NCBI RefSeq assembly: GCF_014644455.1
Contig: NZ_BMKS01000020.1
Coordinates: 1-50,076, forward strand
Direction of reading: 5' to 3'
From: Caldovatus sediminis
GTDB lineage: Bacteria > Pseudomonadota > Alphaproteobacteria > Acetobacterales > Acetobacteraceae
Length of the DNA stretch: 50,076 nucleotides
Position numbers and translations under genes: made by a program. Shown here piece by piece: positions 7,675-14,617 of the stretch; positions within the stretch are counted from its first letter, which is position 1, and each line of letters starts with the position of its first letter. Below the pieces are notes generated by a model, which did not search any database, was not told the origin of the DNA, and saw only the letters and a list, made by a program, of their open reading frames with translations.

Positions 7675-9171
7675 ATGAAAGGCCCCGCGCCGGCCGACGA
7701 CCGGCCGCTCCCCGAGATCCCCACCGCCGAGCTGGCGGAGGCGGCGCGCCAGTTGCGACGCGCCTCCGTCCTCGTGGTCGGCGACGCGATGCTCGACCGC
7801 TACGTCTACGGCACGGTCGGCCGCGTCTCGCCCGAGGCGCCGGTGCCGGTGCTGGCGGTGGAGCGCGAGGTGGCGATGCCCGGCGGCGCCGGGAACGTGG
7901 TGCGCAACCTCACGGCGCTCGGCGGGGCGGTCGCCTTCGTCTCGGTGGTCGGCGACGACCAGGCGGGGGCGGACCTCACCGGCCTGATCGGCGGCCAGCC
8001 GGGGGTCGAGCCCTGGCTGCTGGTGCAGGGCGGGCGGGCGACGACGACCAAGACGCGCTTCATCGCCAACGGCCAGCACCTGCTGCGCGCCGATCACGAG
8101 ATCGTCAGCCCGGTGCATCCGCGCCTCGCGGACCGGCTGGTGCGCATCGCCTCGGACGCGGTGGCGGCGACGGCGGTGATGGTGCTCTCCGACTACGGCA
8201 AGGGGGTGCTGGCGGGGGAGACGCCGCAGCGCCTGATCGCCGCGGCGCGCGCCGCCGGGCGCAGGGTCGTGGTGGACCCGAAGGGGCGCGACTACGCGCG
8301 CTACGCCGGGGCCGACCTGATCACGCCCAACCGCGCCGAGCTGCGCGAGGCCACCGGCATGCCCGTGGACAGCGAGCCGGCCATCGTCGCCGCGGCCCGG
8401 GCGCTGCGCGCGGCGCACGGCTTCGGCGCCGTCCTCGTCACGCGGAGCGAGGACGGCATGACGCTGCTCGACGAGACGGGCGCAGTGCGCCACTTCCCGG
8501 CCGAGGCGGCGGAGATGCACGACGTCTCCGGCGCCGGCGACACGGTGGTGGCGGTGGTCTCGGCGGGGCTCGCGGCGGGGCTCGCGCTGCCGGTCGCGGC
8601 GCGGCTCGCGAACATCGCCGCGGGCATCGTGGTCGGCAAGGTCGGCACGGCGGTGGCGCGGGAGGAGGAGATCCTCGAGGCGCTCTCGGCCGAGCGCGGC
8701 GCGCTGCGCAAGGTGGTCTCGCGTGCCGCCGCGGAGGAGCAGGTGGAGCGCTGGCGCCGGCGCGGCTGGCGCATCGGCTTCACCAACGGCTGCTTCGACC
8801 TGCTGCATCCGGGCCACGTCCACCTGCTGGAGCAGGCGCGGAGCTGGTGCGACCGGCTGGTGGTGGGGCTGAATTCCGACGCCAGCGTCAAGCGGCTGAA
8901 GGGCCCGGCGCGGCCGATCCAGGGCGAGGCGGCACGCGCGGCGGTGCTCGCCTCGCTGGCCAGCGTGGACCTGGTGACGGTGTTCGACGAGGACACGCCG
9001 GAGGAGCTGATCCGCCTGCTGCGCCCGGACGTGCTGGTGAAGGGCGCCGACTACACGCTCGATCAGGTGGTGGGCGGGGACCTGGTGCAGGAATACGGCG
9101 GGCAGGTGAGGCTGGCCGAGCTGCTGCCCGGGCAGAGCACGACCGCGACCGTGGCGAAGATCCGGGGCTGA
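7675..9171 (+). CDS. hldE: Bifunctional heptose-7-phosphate kinase / heptose-1-phosphate adenylyltransferase
   Basis: Makes ADP-D-glycero-D-manno-heptose for the lipopolysaccharide inner core. The 498-residue protein is a full fusion. The N-terminal ribokinase-fold kinase (about 1-335) shows GDAMLDRYVYG near the start, the glycine-rich MPGGAGNV segment, and the catalytic loop SGAGDT with Asp289. The C-terminal nucleotidyltransferase (about 360-498) shows TNGCFDLLHPGHVHLL with the HxGH signature near residues 378-381, and the closing QSTTATVAKI block. No other heptose genes are adjacent. The presence of a full HldE indicates a heptose-containing lipopolysaccharide core. The gene stands alone and ends in a hairpin shared with the convergent oxidoreductase gene. 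Confidence 0.95.
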   Translation: MKGPAPADDRPLPEIPTAELAEAARQLRRASVLVVGDAMLDRYVYGTVGRVSPEAPVPVLAVEREVAMPGGAGNVVRNLTALGGAVAFVSVVGDDQAGADLTGLIGGQPGVEPWLLVQGGRATTTKTRFIANGQHLLRADHEIVSPVHPRLADRLVRIASDAVAATAVMVLSDYGKGVLAGETPQRLIAAARAAGRRVVVDPKGRDYARYAGADLITPNRAELREATGMPVDSEPAIVAAARALRAAHGFGAVLVTRSEDGMTLLDETGAVRHFPAEAAEMHDVSGAGDTVVAVVSAGLAAGLALPVAARLANIAAGIVVGKVGTAVAREEEILEALSAERGALRKVVSRAAAEEQVERWRRRGWRIGFTNGCFDLLHPGHVHLLEQARSWCDRLVVGLNSDASVKRLKGPARPIQGEAARAAVLASLASVDLVTVFDEDTPEELIRLLRPDVLVKGADYTLDQVVGGDLVQEYGGQVRLAELLPGQSTTATVAKIRG

Positions 9172-9194
9172 GCGGCGCCGCCCGCGCCGCTCAG
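9168..9194. terminator. Shared bidirectional hairpin holding both stop codons
   Basis: A perfect 11-bp stem (9168-9178 with 9184-9194) with a CGCCC loop lies exactly between the convergent hldE and flavoprotein genes. The hldE stop TGA (9169-9171) is in one arm and the opposing gene's stop (TCA on this strand, 9191-9193) is in the other, so the two stop codons pair with each other. No T tract on either side. Confidence 0.6.
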
Positions 9195-10513
9195 GCGACG
9201 CGCCGGTCGAGCCAGTCGCGGAAGCGGTACCAGGAGCCGACCATCGGCAGGAACCAGGGGTGGCCCGTGTAGAGCGGCCTGGTCGGGAAGTCCTGCCCGT
9301 CGAAGGCCGTGACGCGGTTGCCGCCGCCCAGGATCTTCCGCCCGACCTGGGCGCCGAGATAGGAGAGGATGGCGACGCCCGAGCCGTTGCAGGCCATCGC
9401 GTAGTGCAGCCCCTTCGGCGTGACCCCCATGTGCGGCAGGTGGTCGAAGGCGAAGGCGACGTTGCCGGTCCAGGCATGGGTGATGCGCACGCCCTTCAGC
9501 TGCGGCCAGCGCTGCAGCATCATCGCGTGCAGCGCCGGGACGGAGACCTCCGGCCCCACCTGGGTGAAGCGCGCGCGGCCGCCGAACAGGACCCGCGTGC
9601 CGTCGGGCGACATCCGGTAGTAGCAGAGCACGCGCCGGGTGTCGGAGATCGTGCGGCCCTTCGGGATCAGGCCGCGCGCGATCTCCGGATCCAGCGGCTC
9701 GGTGGCGATGATGTGCGAGGCGAGCGGGATCAGCCGGCGGCGGAGGTCGGGGGTGAGGCCGCCGGTGTAGCCGTTGGTGGCGATCACCACCTCGCGCGCC
9801 GCGACGGGGCCGCGCGTGGTCTCGACGGACCAGCCCCCGGCGGTGCGGGCCAGGCGCCCGGCGCGGGTGCGGCCGAGCAGGATCGCGCCGTGCCGCCGCG
9901 CCGCCCCCATCAGGCCGCGGTGGTAGAGGGCCGGATGGAGCTTGCCGCTGCGCCCGACCGTCATGCCGCCGAAGTAGTAGTCGGAGGCGATCTCCTCGCG
10001 CTGGCGCGCGCGCGGGACCATGACGGCCTCGGCCTCGGCGTGCGCGTTGAACAGCTCGCTCCTGCGCGCCATGGCGTCGTAGTGGCGCGGCGTCCAGGCG
10101 CCGACGAAGCGGCCGGAACGCTCGTAGTGGCAGGCGATGTTCTCGCGCGCGACAACCGCCTCGACATGGGCGAGGCTCGCCGCCGCGTCGGCCATCATGG
10201 CGCGGAGCACGGCCTGCGCGGCGGCGTCCTGCGTGCCGGCGCCGGACATGCCCTTGCCGAGGTTGGTCCCGGCGGAGACCGCGCCGCCGTTGCGGGTGGA
10301 GGCGCCGAAGCCGAACTCCTCTGCCTCCAGCACCACCGCCCGCGCGCCGCCGCGGCCGAGCTCGATCGCGCAGTTGAGGCCGGTGAGGCCGCCGCCGACG
10401 ATCACGACATCGGCCCTTGCCGGCAGCTCGGCGGGCGGGTCGTCGCCGATCTCCACCGCCTCCCACCAGTAGGGCCGGGCCTTGAAGTCGGGGTGGAAGA
10501 TCGAGCGGTCCAT
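9191..10513 (-). CDS. DadA/PuuB-like FAD-dependent amine oxidoreductase
   Basis: A 440-residue flavoprotein of the DAO family. The dinucleotide-binding motif VVIVGGGLTGLNCAIEL lies at about residues 36-52, followed by VVLEAEEFGFGASTRNGG, which is typical of gamma-glutamylputrescine oxidase and related deaminating oxidases. The C-terminal half contains the FAD-closing block MACNGSGVAILSYLGAQVG. The N-terminal MDRSIFHPDFKARPYWWEA resembles the leader of PuuB-like proteins. The start is ATG at 10513. It is divergent from the GMC oxidoreductase across a 207-bp region with an inverted repeat, suggesting shared control. Amine or amino-acid oxidation is the family role; the exact substrate is unknown. 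Confidence 0.85.
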   Translation of the reverse strand: MDRSIFHPDFKARPYWWEAVEIGDDPPAELPARADVVIVGGGLTGLNCAIELGRGGARAVVLEAEEFGFGASTRNGGAVSAGTNLGKGMSGAGTQDAAAQAVLRAMMADAAASLAHVEAVVARENIACHYERSGRFVGAWTPRHYDAMARRSELFNAHAEAEAVMVPRARQREEIASDYYFGGMTVGRSGKLHPALYHRGLMGAARRHGAILLGRTRAGRLARTAGGWSVETTRGPVAAREVVIATNGYTGGLTPDLRRRLIPLASHIIATEPLDPEIARGLIPKGRTISDTRRVLCYYRMSPDGTRVLFGGRARFTQVGPEVSVPALHAMMLQRWPQLKGVRITHAWTGNVAFAFDHLPHMGVTPKGLHYAMACNGSGVAILSYLGAQVGRKILGGGNRVTAFDGQDFPTRPLYTGHPWFLPMVGSWYRFRDWLDRRVA

Positions 10514-10599
10514 GCAGGTCGGGTCCCCTCGGCGGGCAAAGGGGCGGAGCGCCGCCACGGGCCATCGGGACGAGGAGGAGGGCGGGGCCGGCCCGGAGC

Positions 10600-10628
10600 A
10601 TTGAGCATCGCCGGGCGCCCCCCGGCAA
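10600..10628 (-). promoter_or_regulatory. Candidate promoter of the DadA/PuuB-like gene
   Basis: Reading the minus strand: TTGCCG (10628-10623), 17-bp spacer, CTCAAT (10605-10600). It is next to the inverted repeat at 10630-10658 and would give a leader of about 80 nt. Confidence 0.4.
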
Positions 10629-10629
10629 C

Positions 10630-10658
10630 CCGGTTCCGCCGGCTTGAGCCGGAACCGG
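10630..10658. repeat. Inverted repeat in the divergent intergenic region, possible operator
   Basis: CCGGTTCCG (10630-10638) and CGGAACCGG (10650-10658) are perfect 9-bp inverted arms 11 bp apart. The interval also lets CCGGC/GCCGG pair inside. The centre contains TTGAGC, a possible -35 element for the GMC gene, and the opposing promoter lies directly alongside, so a protein bound here could control both flavoenzyme genes. No regulator gene is adjacent. Confidence 0.5.
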
Positions 10659-10671
10659 CCCGCGGCTACGG
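10644..10671 (+). promoter_or_regulatory. Candidate promoter of the GMC oxidoreductase gene
   Basis: TTGAGC (10644-10649), 16-bp spacer, CTACGG (10666-10671). The -35 element falls inside the inverted repeat 10630-10658. Confidence 0.35.
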
Positions 10672-10720
10672 ACCGGGAAGCGGCAGGCCGGAGGCGCGGC
10701 CGGGCCCCGGGGGAAGCGGG

Positions 10721-12319
10721 ATGGACGCGGACTACATCGTGGTGGGCGCCGGCTCGGCGGGCTGCGTCGTCGCCAGCCGGCTCAGCGAGACCGGGGCGCG
10801 GGTGGTGCTGCTCGAGGCGGGGCCGCGCGACAGGCTGCCCTGGATCCACATTCCCGCCGGGATGCTGAAGCTGCTCGAGCATCCGCGCGTGAACTGGAAC
10901 TACCTGACGGAGCCGGAGCCGGGCACGGAGGGGCGGGCGATCCGCTGGCCGCGTGGGCGGGTCCTCGGCGGCTCCAGCTCGATCAACGGCATGCTCTACG
11001 TGCGCGGCAACCGGGCCGACTTCGACGGCTGGGCGCAGATGGGCTGCCGCGGCTGGAGCTACGACGACGTGCTGCCCTACTTCCGGAAGTCGGAGGACTA
11101 CGCGCCGGGCGATCCCGCGTATCGCGGCAGGGGCGGCGTGCTGCGCGTCGAGGACTACCGCACCATCCTGCCGCTGACCCACCGCTTCGTCGAGGCGGCG
11201 CAGCAGGCCGGCCACGCCTTCCGCAGGGACCTCAACGGCGCGGAGCAGGAGGGCGTCGGCTATTCGCAGATGACGCGCAACGGGCGGTTCCGCGGCTCCA
11301 CGGCGCGCACCTTCCTCGCCGCGGCGCGCGGGCGGCCGAACCTGCGCGTGGAGACGGAGGCGCTGGCGACGCGGCTGCTGTTCGAGGGGCGGCGCTGCGT
11401 CGGCGTGCGGTTCCGCCAGCGCGGCGCCGACCGCGAGCTGCGCGCGGCGCGCGAGGTGATCCTCTCGGGCGGGGCGGTGAACTCGCCGCACCTGCTGCAG
11501 GTCTCGGGCATCGGCCCGGCGGAGCACCTGCGGTCGATCGGGGTGGAGGTGGTGCTGGACGCGCCCGGGGTCGGCGCCAACCTGCAGGACCACTACGTGG
11601 CGCGCGTGCAGCACCGGGTGCGGGACGCGGTCTCCACCAACCAGCTCGCGCGTGGCCTGCGCCTGGCGCGGGAGGCGGTGCGGTTCGCGCTGTTCGGCAA
11701 TGGCGCGCTGACCTTCGGCGTCACCACGGCGCAGGTCTTCCTGCGCTCGCGCGAGGGGCTGGCCAGCCCCGACCTGCAATTGCTGTTCACGCCGGCGAGC
11801 TACGAGGCCGGGAAGTTCGGGGTGCTGGAGCGCGAGCCGGGCATGACCGTCGCGGTCTGCCCGGTGCGGCCGGACAGCCGCGGCACGGTGATGGCGCGCA
11901 GCGCCGATCCCTTCGAGCGGCCGGCGATCCGGCCGAACTACCTCGCGGTGCCCTCCGACCGGATGGTGCTGGCGGCCGGCATCCGGGAGGCGCGGCGCAT
12001 CCTCGCCGCGCCGGCGATCGCCCGCCACAGCGCCGGGGAGATCCTCCCCGGCCGGGAGGTCGAATCGGACGAGGCGCTGCACGCCTACATGCGCCAGAAC
12101 GGCACGACGATCTACCACCCGGTCGGCACCTGCCGCATGGGCGAGGACCCGGCGAGCGTCGTCGATTCGCGCCTGCGCCTGCGCGGGATCGGCGGGCTGC
12201 GGGTGATCGACGCCTCGGTGATGCCGACCCTGACGACGGGCAACACCAACGCGCCGACCATCATGATCGCGGAGAAGGGCGCGGCGATGATCCGCGAGGA
12301 CGCGGCGCAGGGGGCATGA
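10721..12319 (+). CDS. GMC family FAD oxidoreductase (choline/alcohol dehydrogenase-like)
   Basis: A 532-residue flavoenzyme. The N-terminal YIVVGAGSAGCVVASRL (residues 5-21) is the FAD motif; GMC signature 1 is GRVLGGSSSINGMLYVRG (about 84-101) and signature 2 is SGGAVNSPHLLQVSGIGP (about 248-265). The catalytic His lies in IYHPVGTCRMG near residue 466 and the second active-site residue in TGNTNAPT. These place it with choline dehydrogenase, alcohol dehydrogenase AlkJ and similar enzymes. There is no betaine-aldehyde dehydrogenase or BetI nearby, so choline is not specifically supported. ATG at 10721 has GGGGGAAG upstream. Its stop overlaps the arfB start. Confidence 0.9.
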   Translation: MDADYIVVGAGSAGCVVASRLSETGARVVLLEAGPRDRLPWIHIPAGMLKLLEHPRVNWNYLTEPEPGTEGRAIRWPRGRVLGGSSSINGMLYVRGNRADFDGWAQMGCRGWSYDDVLPYFRKSEDYAPGDPAYRGRGGVLRVEDYRTILPLTHRFVEAAQQAGHAFRRDLNGAEQEGVGYSQMTRNGRFRGSTARTFLAAARGRPNLRVETEALATRLLFEGRRCVGVRFRQRGADRELRAAREVILSGGAVNSPHLLQVSGIGPAEHLRSIGVEVVLDAPGVGANLQDHYVARVQHRVRDAVSTNQLARGLRLAREAVRFALFGNGALTFGVTTAQVFLRSREGLASPDLQLLFTPASYEAGKFGVLEREPGMTVAVCPVRPDSRGTVMARSADPFERPAIRPNYLAVPSDRMVLAAGIREARRILAAPAIARHSAGEILPGREVESDEALHAYMRQNGTTIYHPVGTCRMGEDPASVVDSRLRLRGIGGLRVIDASVMPTLTTGNTNAPTIMIAEKGAAMIREDAAQGA

Positions 12320-12741
12320 TCCGCGTCACCGATGCGATCGCCCTCGACGAGCGGGAGGTGGAGGAGAGCTTCCTGCGCGCCTCCGGCCCCGGCGGGCAGA
12401 ACGTGAACAGGCTGGAGACGGCGGTGCAGCTCCGCTTCGACGCGGCGCGCTCGCCCTCGCTGCCGGAGGCGGTGCGCGCGCGGCTGATGCGGCTCGCCGG
12501 GCGGCGGCTGACGCGCGCGGGGGTGCTGGTCATCACCGCGCGGCGCCACCGCACGCAGGAGCGCAACCGCGCCGAGGCGCTGGAGCGCCTGGTCGCGCTG
12601 ATCCGCGAGGCGGCCGAGCCGCCGCCCCCGCCGCGCCGGCCGACCAGGCCGAGCCGCGCCGCGCGGCGGCGGCGGCTGGAGGGCAAGGCCCGGCGCGCCG
12701 GGATCAAGCGCCTGCGCTCCGGCCGCCCGGCCGAGGAATAG
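12316..12741 (+). CDS. arfB: Alternative ribosome-rescue factor ArfB (peptidyl-tRNA hydrolase, YaeJ)
   Basis: Releases peptides from ribosomes stalled at the 3' end of an mRNA without a stop codon. The 141-residue protein is one release-factor domain 3 with the catalytic GGQ at residues 26-28 (SGPGGQNVNRLET). It ends in a long Lys/Arg-rich tail (about 105-141) which in ArfB sits in the empty mRNA channel. It lacks the stop-codon recognition domain of RF1/RF2, and its length is right for ArfB. The ATG overlaps the GMC stop (ATGA), so the two are co-translated, although their functions seem unrelated. Confidence 0.93.
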   Translation: MIRVTDAIALDEREVEESFLRASGPGGQNVNRLETAVQLRFDAARSPSLPEAVRARLMRLAGRRLTRAGVLVITARRHRTQERNRAEALERLVALIREAAEPPPPPRRPTRPSRAARRRRLEGKARRAGIKRLRSGRPAEE

Positions 12742-12809
12742 CGCGCCGGCCCCCTTCCCGCGCCGCCGCTTCGTGGCACACTCGCGCCGATGCGCGGGAG
12801 GGCAGGCAC

Positions 12810-14504
12810 GTGAGCAGCAGCGATTACACCGTCGCCGACCTGGTGGCCGAGTTCCTGCACGCCTGCGGCGTGACCACGGCCTTCGGCATCGTCTCGGTGC
12901 ACAACGTGCCGATGCTGGACGCGATCGGGCGGCGCAACGCGATCCGCTTCGTCGCGCCGCGCGGCGAGATGGGCGGCGGGCACATGGCCGACGCCTATGC
13001 GCGCGTCTCGGGCGGGCTCGGCGTGCTCATCACCTCGACCGGGCCGGGGGCGGCGAACGCGGTGCCGGCGCTGGTCGAGGCGCGCTTCGCCGGCTCGCCG
13101 GTGCTGCACATCACCGGCCAGACGCCGACCCGCTTCCTCGACCGCGACATGGGCTCGGTCCACGACGTGCCGGGGCAGACGGCGATGCTCGCGAGCGTCT
13201 GCAAGGCCGCCTATCGCGTGCGCGCGGCGGGCGAGGCCTTCGGCATCCTCACGCGCGCCGCCGCCGAGGCGCTGACGGCGCCCGCCGGGCCGGTGAGCGT
13301 CGAGATCCCGATCGACCTCCAGCGCGCAGCGGTCGAGCGGCCGGCGGGGCTGGACCACCTCGTCCTGCCGATCCCCGGGCCGCTGGTGCCGGACGAGAAG
13401 GCGCTGGACGAGGCGGCGGAAATCTTCGCGAAGGCGAAGCGGCCAATGGTCTGGCTCGGCAACGGCGCCAAGCACGCCCGCGCGCAGGCGATGGCGCTGC
13501 TGGAGCTGGGCTTCGGCGCGGTGAACTCGTGGAACGGCCGCGGCATCGTGCCCGAGGATCACCCGATGACCTTCGGCGGGATGAACGGCAACGGCTCGCC
13601 GCGCATCCAGGAGTTCTACCAGACGGTGGACGCGATGCTCGTCGCCGGCTCGCGCCTGCGCGCGCACGAGACGGCGGAGCTGTCCGTGAAGCTGCCGAAG
13701 ACGATCGTCCAGGCCGACATCGACCCGCGCGCCAACGGCCGGACCTATCGGAGCACGCTGTTCGTGCACGGCGACGCGGCGCTGGTGATGGAGGGCCTCG
13801 CGAAGCGGCTGAAGGGGCGCATCGCCGTGGACCCCGGCTTCGCGGCAGACTTCCAGGAGACCAAGCGCCGCGCCGTCGCGGAGTATTGCGAGGGCCTCGG
13901 CCCCTATGCCGACTTCCCCGCGCAGATCCGCAAGGCGATGCCGCGCGACGCGGTGTGGGTGCGCGACGTGACGATGAGCCACACCACCTGGGGCAACCGG
14001 ATCTTCCCGGTGCTCGGCCCGCACGACTCGGTCCATCCGGTGGGCGCGGCGATCGGCCCCGGCCTGCCGCTCGGCATCGGCGCGGCGCTCGCCGCGGGGA
14101 CGCAGGGGCGCAAGACCGTGGTCATGACCGGCGACGGCGGCTTCGCGGTGAACCTGGCCGAGCTCTGGACCGCGGCGCAGGAGCGGGCGGAGCTGGTCAT
14201 CATCGTCATGAACGACCGCGGCTACGGGATCATCAAGGTGATCCAGAACGCGGTCGCCGAGGGGCGCCATTTCGCCGCCGACCCGGAGCTGCCGAAGCTC
14301 GAGCCGCTGGCCGCGCTGGTCGGCATGCCCTTCTTCCGCGTCTCCGAGGCGGGCGCCTTCGGCGCGACCGTGGCGAAGGCCCTCGCCGTCCCCGGCCCCG
14401 CCCTGGTGGAGGTGGACATGCAGGCGATCGGGGCGATCCCGCCCTACCCGCCCTACAGCACCATGGGCATCTACGCGCGCGACCGGGCCAGGGCGGGCGA
14501 CTGA
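12810..14504 (+). CDS. Thiamine-diphosphate-dependent enzyme, acetolactate synthase-like (first of pair)
   Basis: A 564-residue enzyme with the three-domain ALS/POX/benzoylformate decarboxylase layout. The N-terminal Pyr domain contains the cofactor-activating Glu in PRGEMGGGHMADAYAR (near residue 53) and STGPGAANAV. The C-terminal PP domain carries TGDGGFAVNLAELWTAA followed by MNDRGYGIIK, the GDG...N Mg/ThDP motif. The start is GTG at 12810 preceded by GGGAGGG. It is followed 113 bp later by a second full-length enzyme of the same superfamily, then an importer. Carboligase, decarboxylase or oxidase activity cannot be told apart by eye; there is no small regulatory subunit, arguing against a biosynthetic ALS. 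Confidence 0.85.
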   Translation: MSSSDYTVADLVAEFLHACGVTTAFGIVSVHNVPMLDAIGRRNAIRFVAPRGEMGGGHMADAYARVSGGLGVLITSTGPGAANAVPALVEARFAGSPVLHITGQTPTRFLDRDMGSVHDVPGQTAMLASVCKAAYRVRAAGEAFGILTRAAAEALTAPAGPVSVEIPIDLQRAAVERPAGLDHLVLPIPGPLVPDEKALDEAAEIFAKAKRPMVWLGNGAKHARAQAMALLELGFGAVNSWNGRGIVPEDHPMTFGGMNGNGSPRIQEFYQTVDAMLVAGSRLRAHETAELSVKLPKTIVQADIDPRANGRTYRSTLFVHGDAALVMEGLAKRLKGRIAVDPGFAADFQETKRRAVAEYCEGLGPYADFPAQIRKAMPRDAVWVRDVTMSHTTWGNRIFPVLGPHDSVHPVGAAIGPGLPLGIGAALAAGTQGRKTVVMTGDGGFAVNLAELWTAAQERAELVIIVMNDRGYGIIKVIQNAVAEGRHFAADPELPKLEPLAALVGMPFFRVSEAGAFGATVAKALAVPGPALVEVDMQAIGAIPPYPPYSTMGIYARDRARAGD

Positions 14505-14521
14505 CCGAACGGCGGTTCGTG

Positions 14522-14550
14522 TTGCCAGGCCCGCAGCGGGCCGGCTAGGG
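14522..14550 (+). promoter_or_regulatory. Candidate promoter of the second ThDP enzyme and importer operon
   Basis: TTGCCA (14522-14527), 17-bp spacer, CTAGGG (14545-14550). The spacer contains the palindrome GGCCCGCAGCGGGCC (14528-14542). A small CGAAC/GTTCG hairpin (14506-14519) lies just before it and could weakly end the preceding transcript. Confidence 0.5.
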
Positions 14551-14617
14551 TTCGTGCCAAGGAATGGAACGGACGGATGGGCGGCGGGCCGCGCCGTCCC
14601 CCTGGGAGGGGCCGGGT

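Noticed and set aside
6712-9477. 921-codon minus-strand open frame opposite the dehydrogenase and hldE
   Set aside because: Shadow of two well-supported genes; no recognisable domain and biased composition.
10721-12319. Choline dehydrogenase betA
   Set aside because: GMC motifs fit, but no betB, betI or choline transporter nearby, so the specific name is not supported.
12810-14504. Biosynthetic acetolactate synthase (ilvB)
   Set aside because: No ilvN small subunit and no branched-chain genes; a catabolic importer operon follows.
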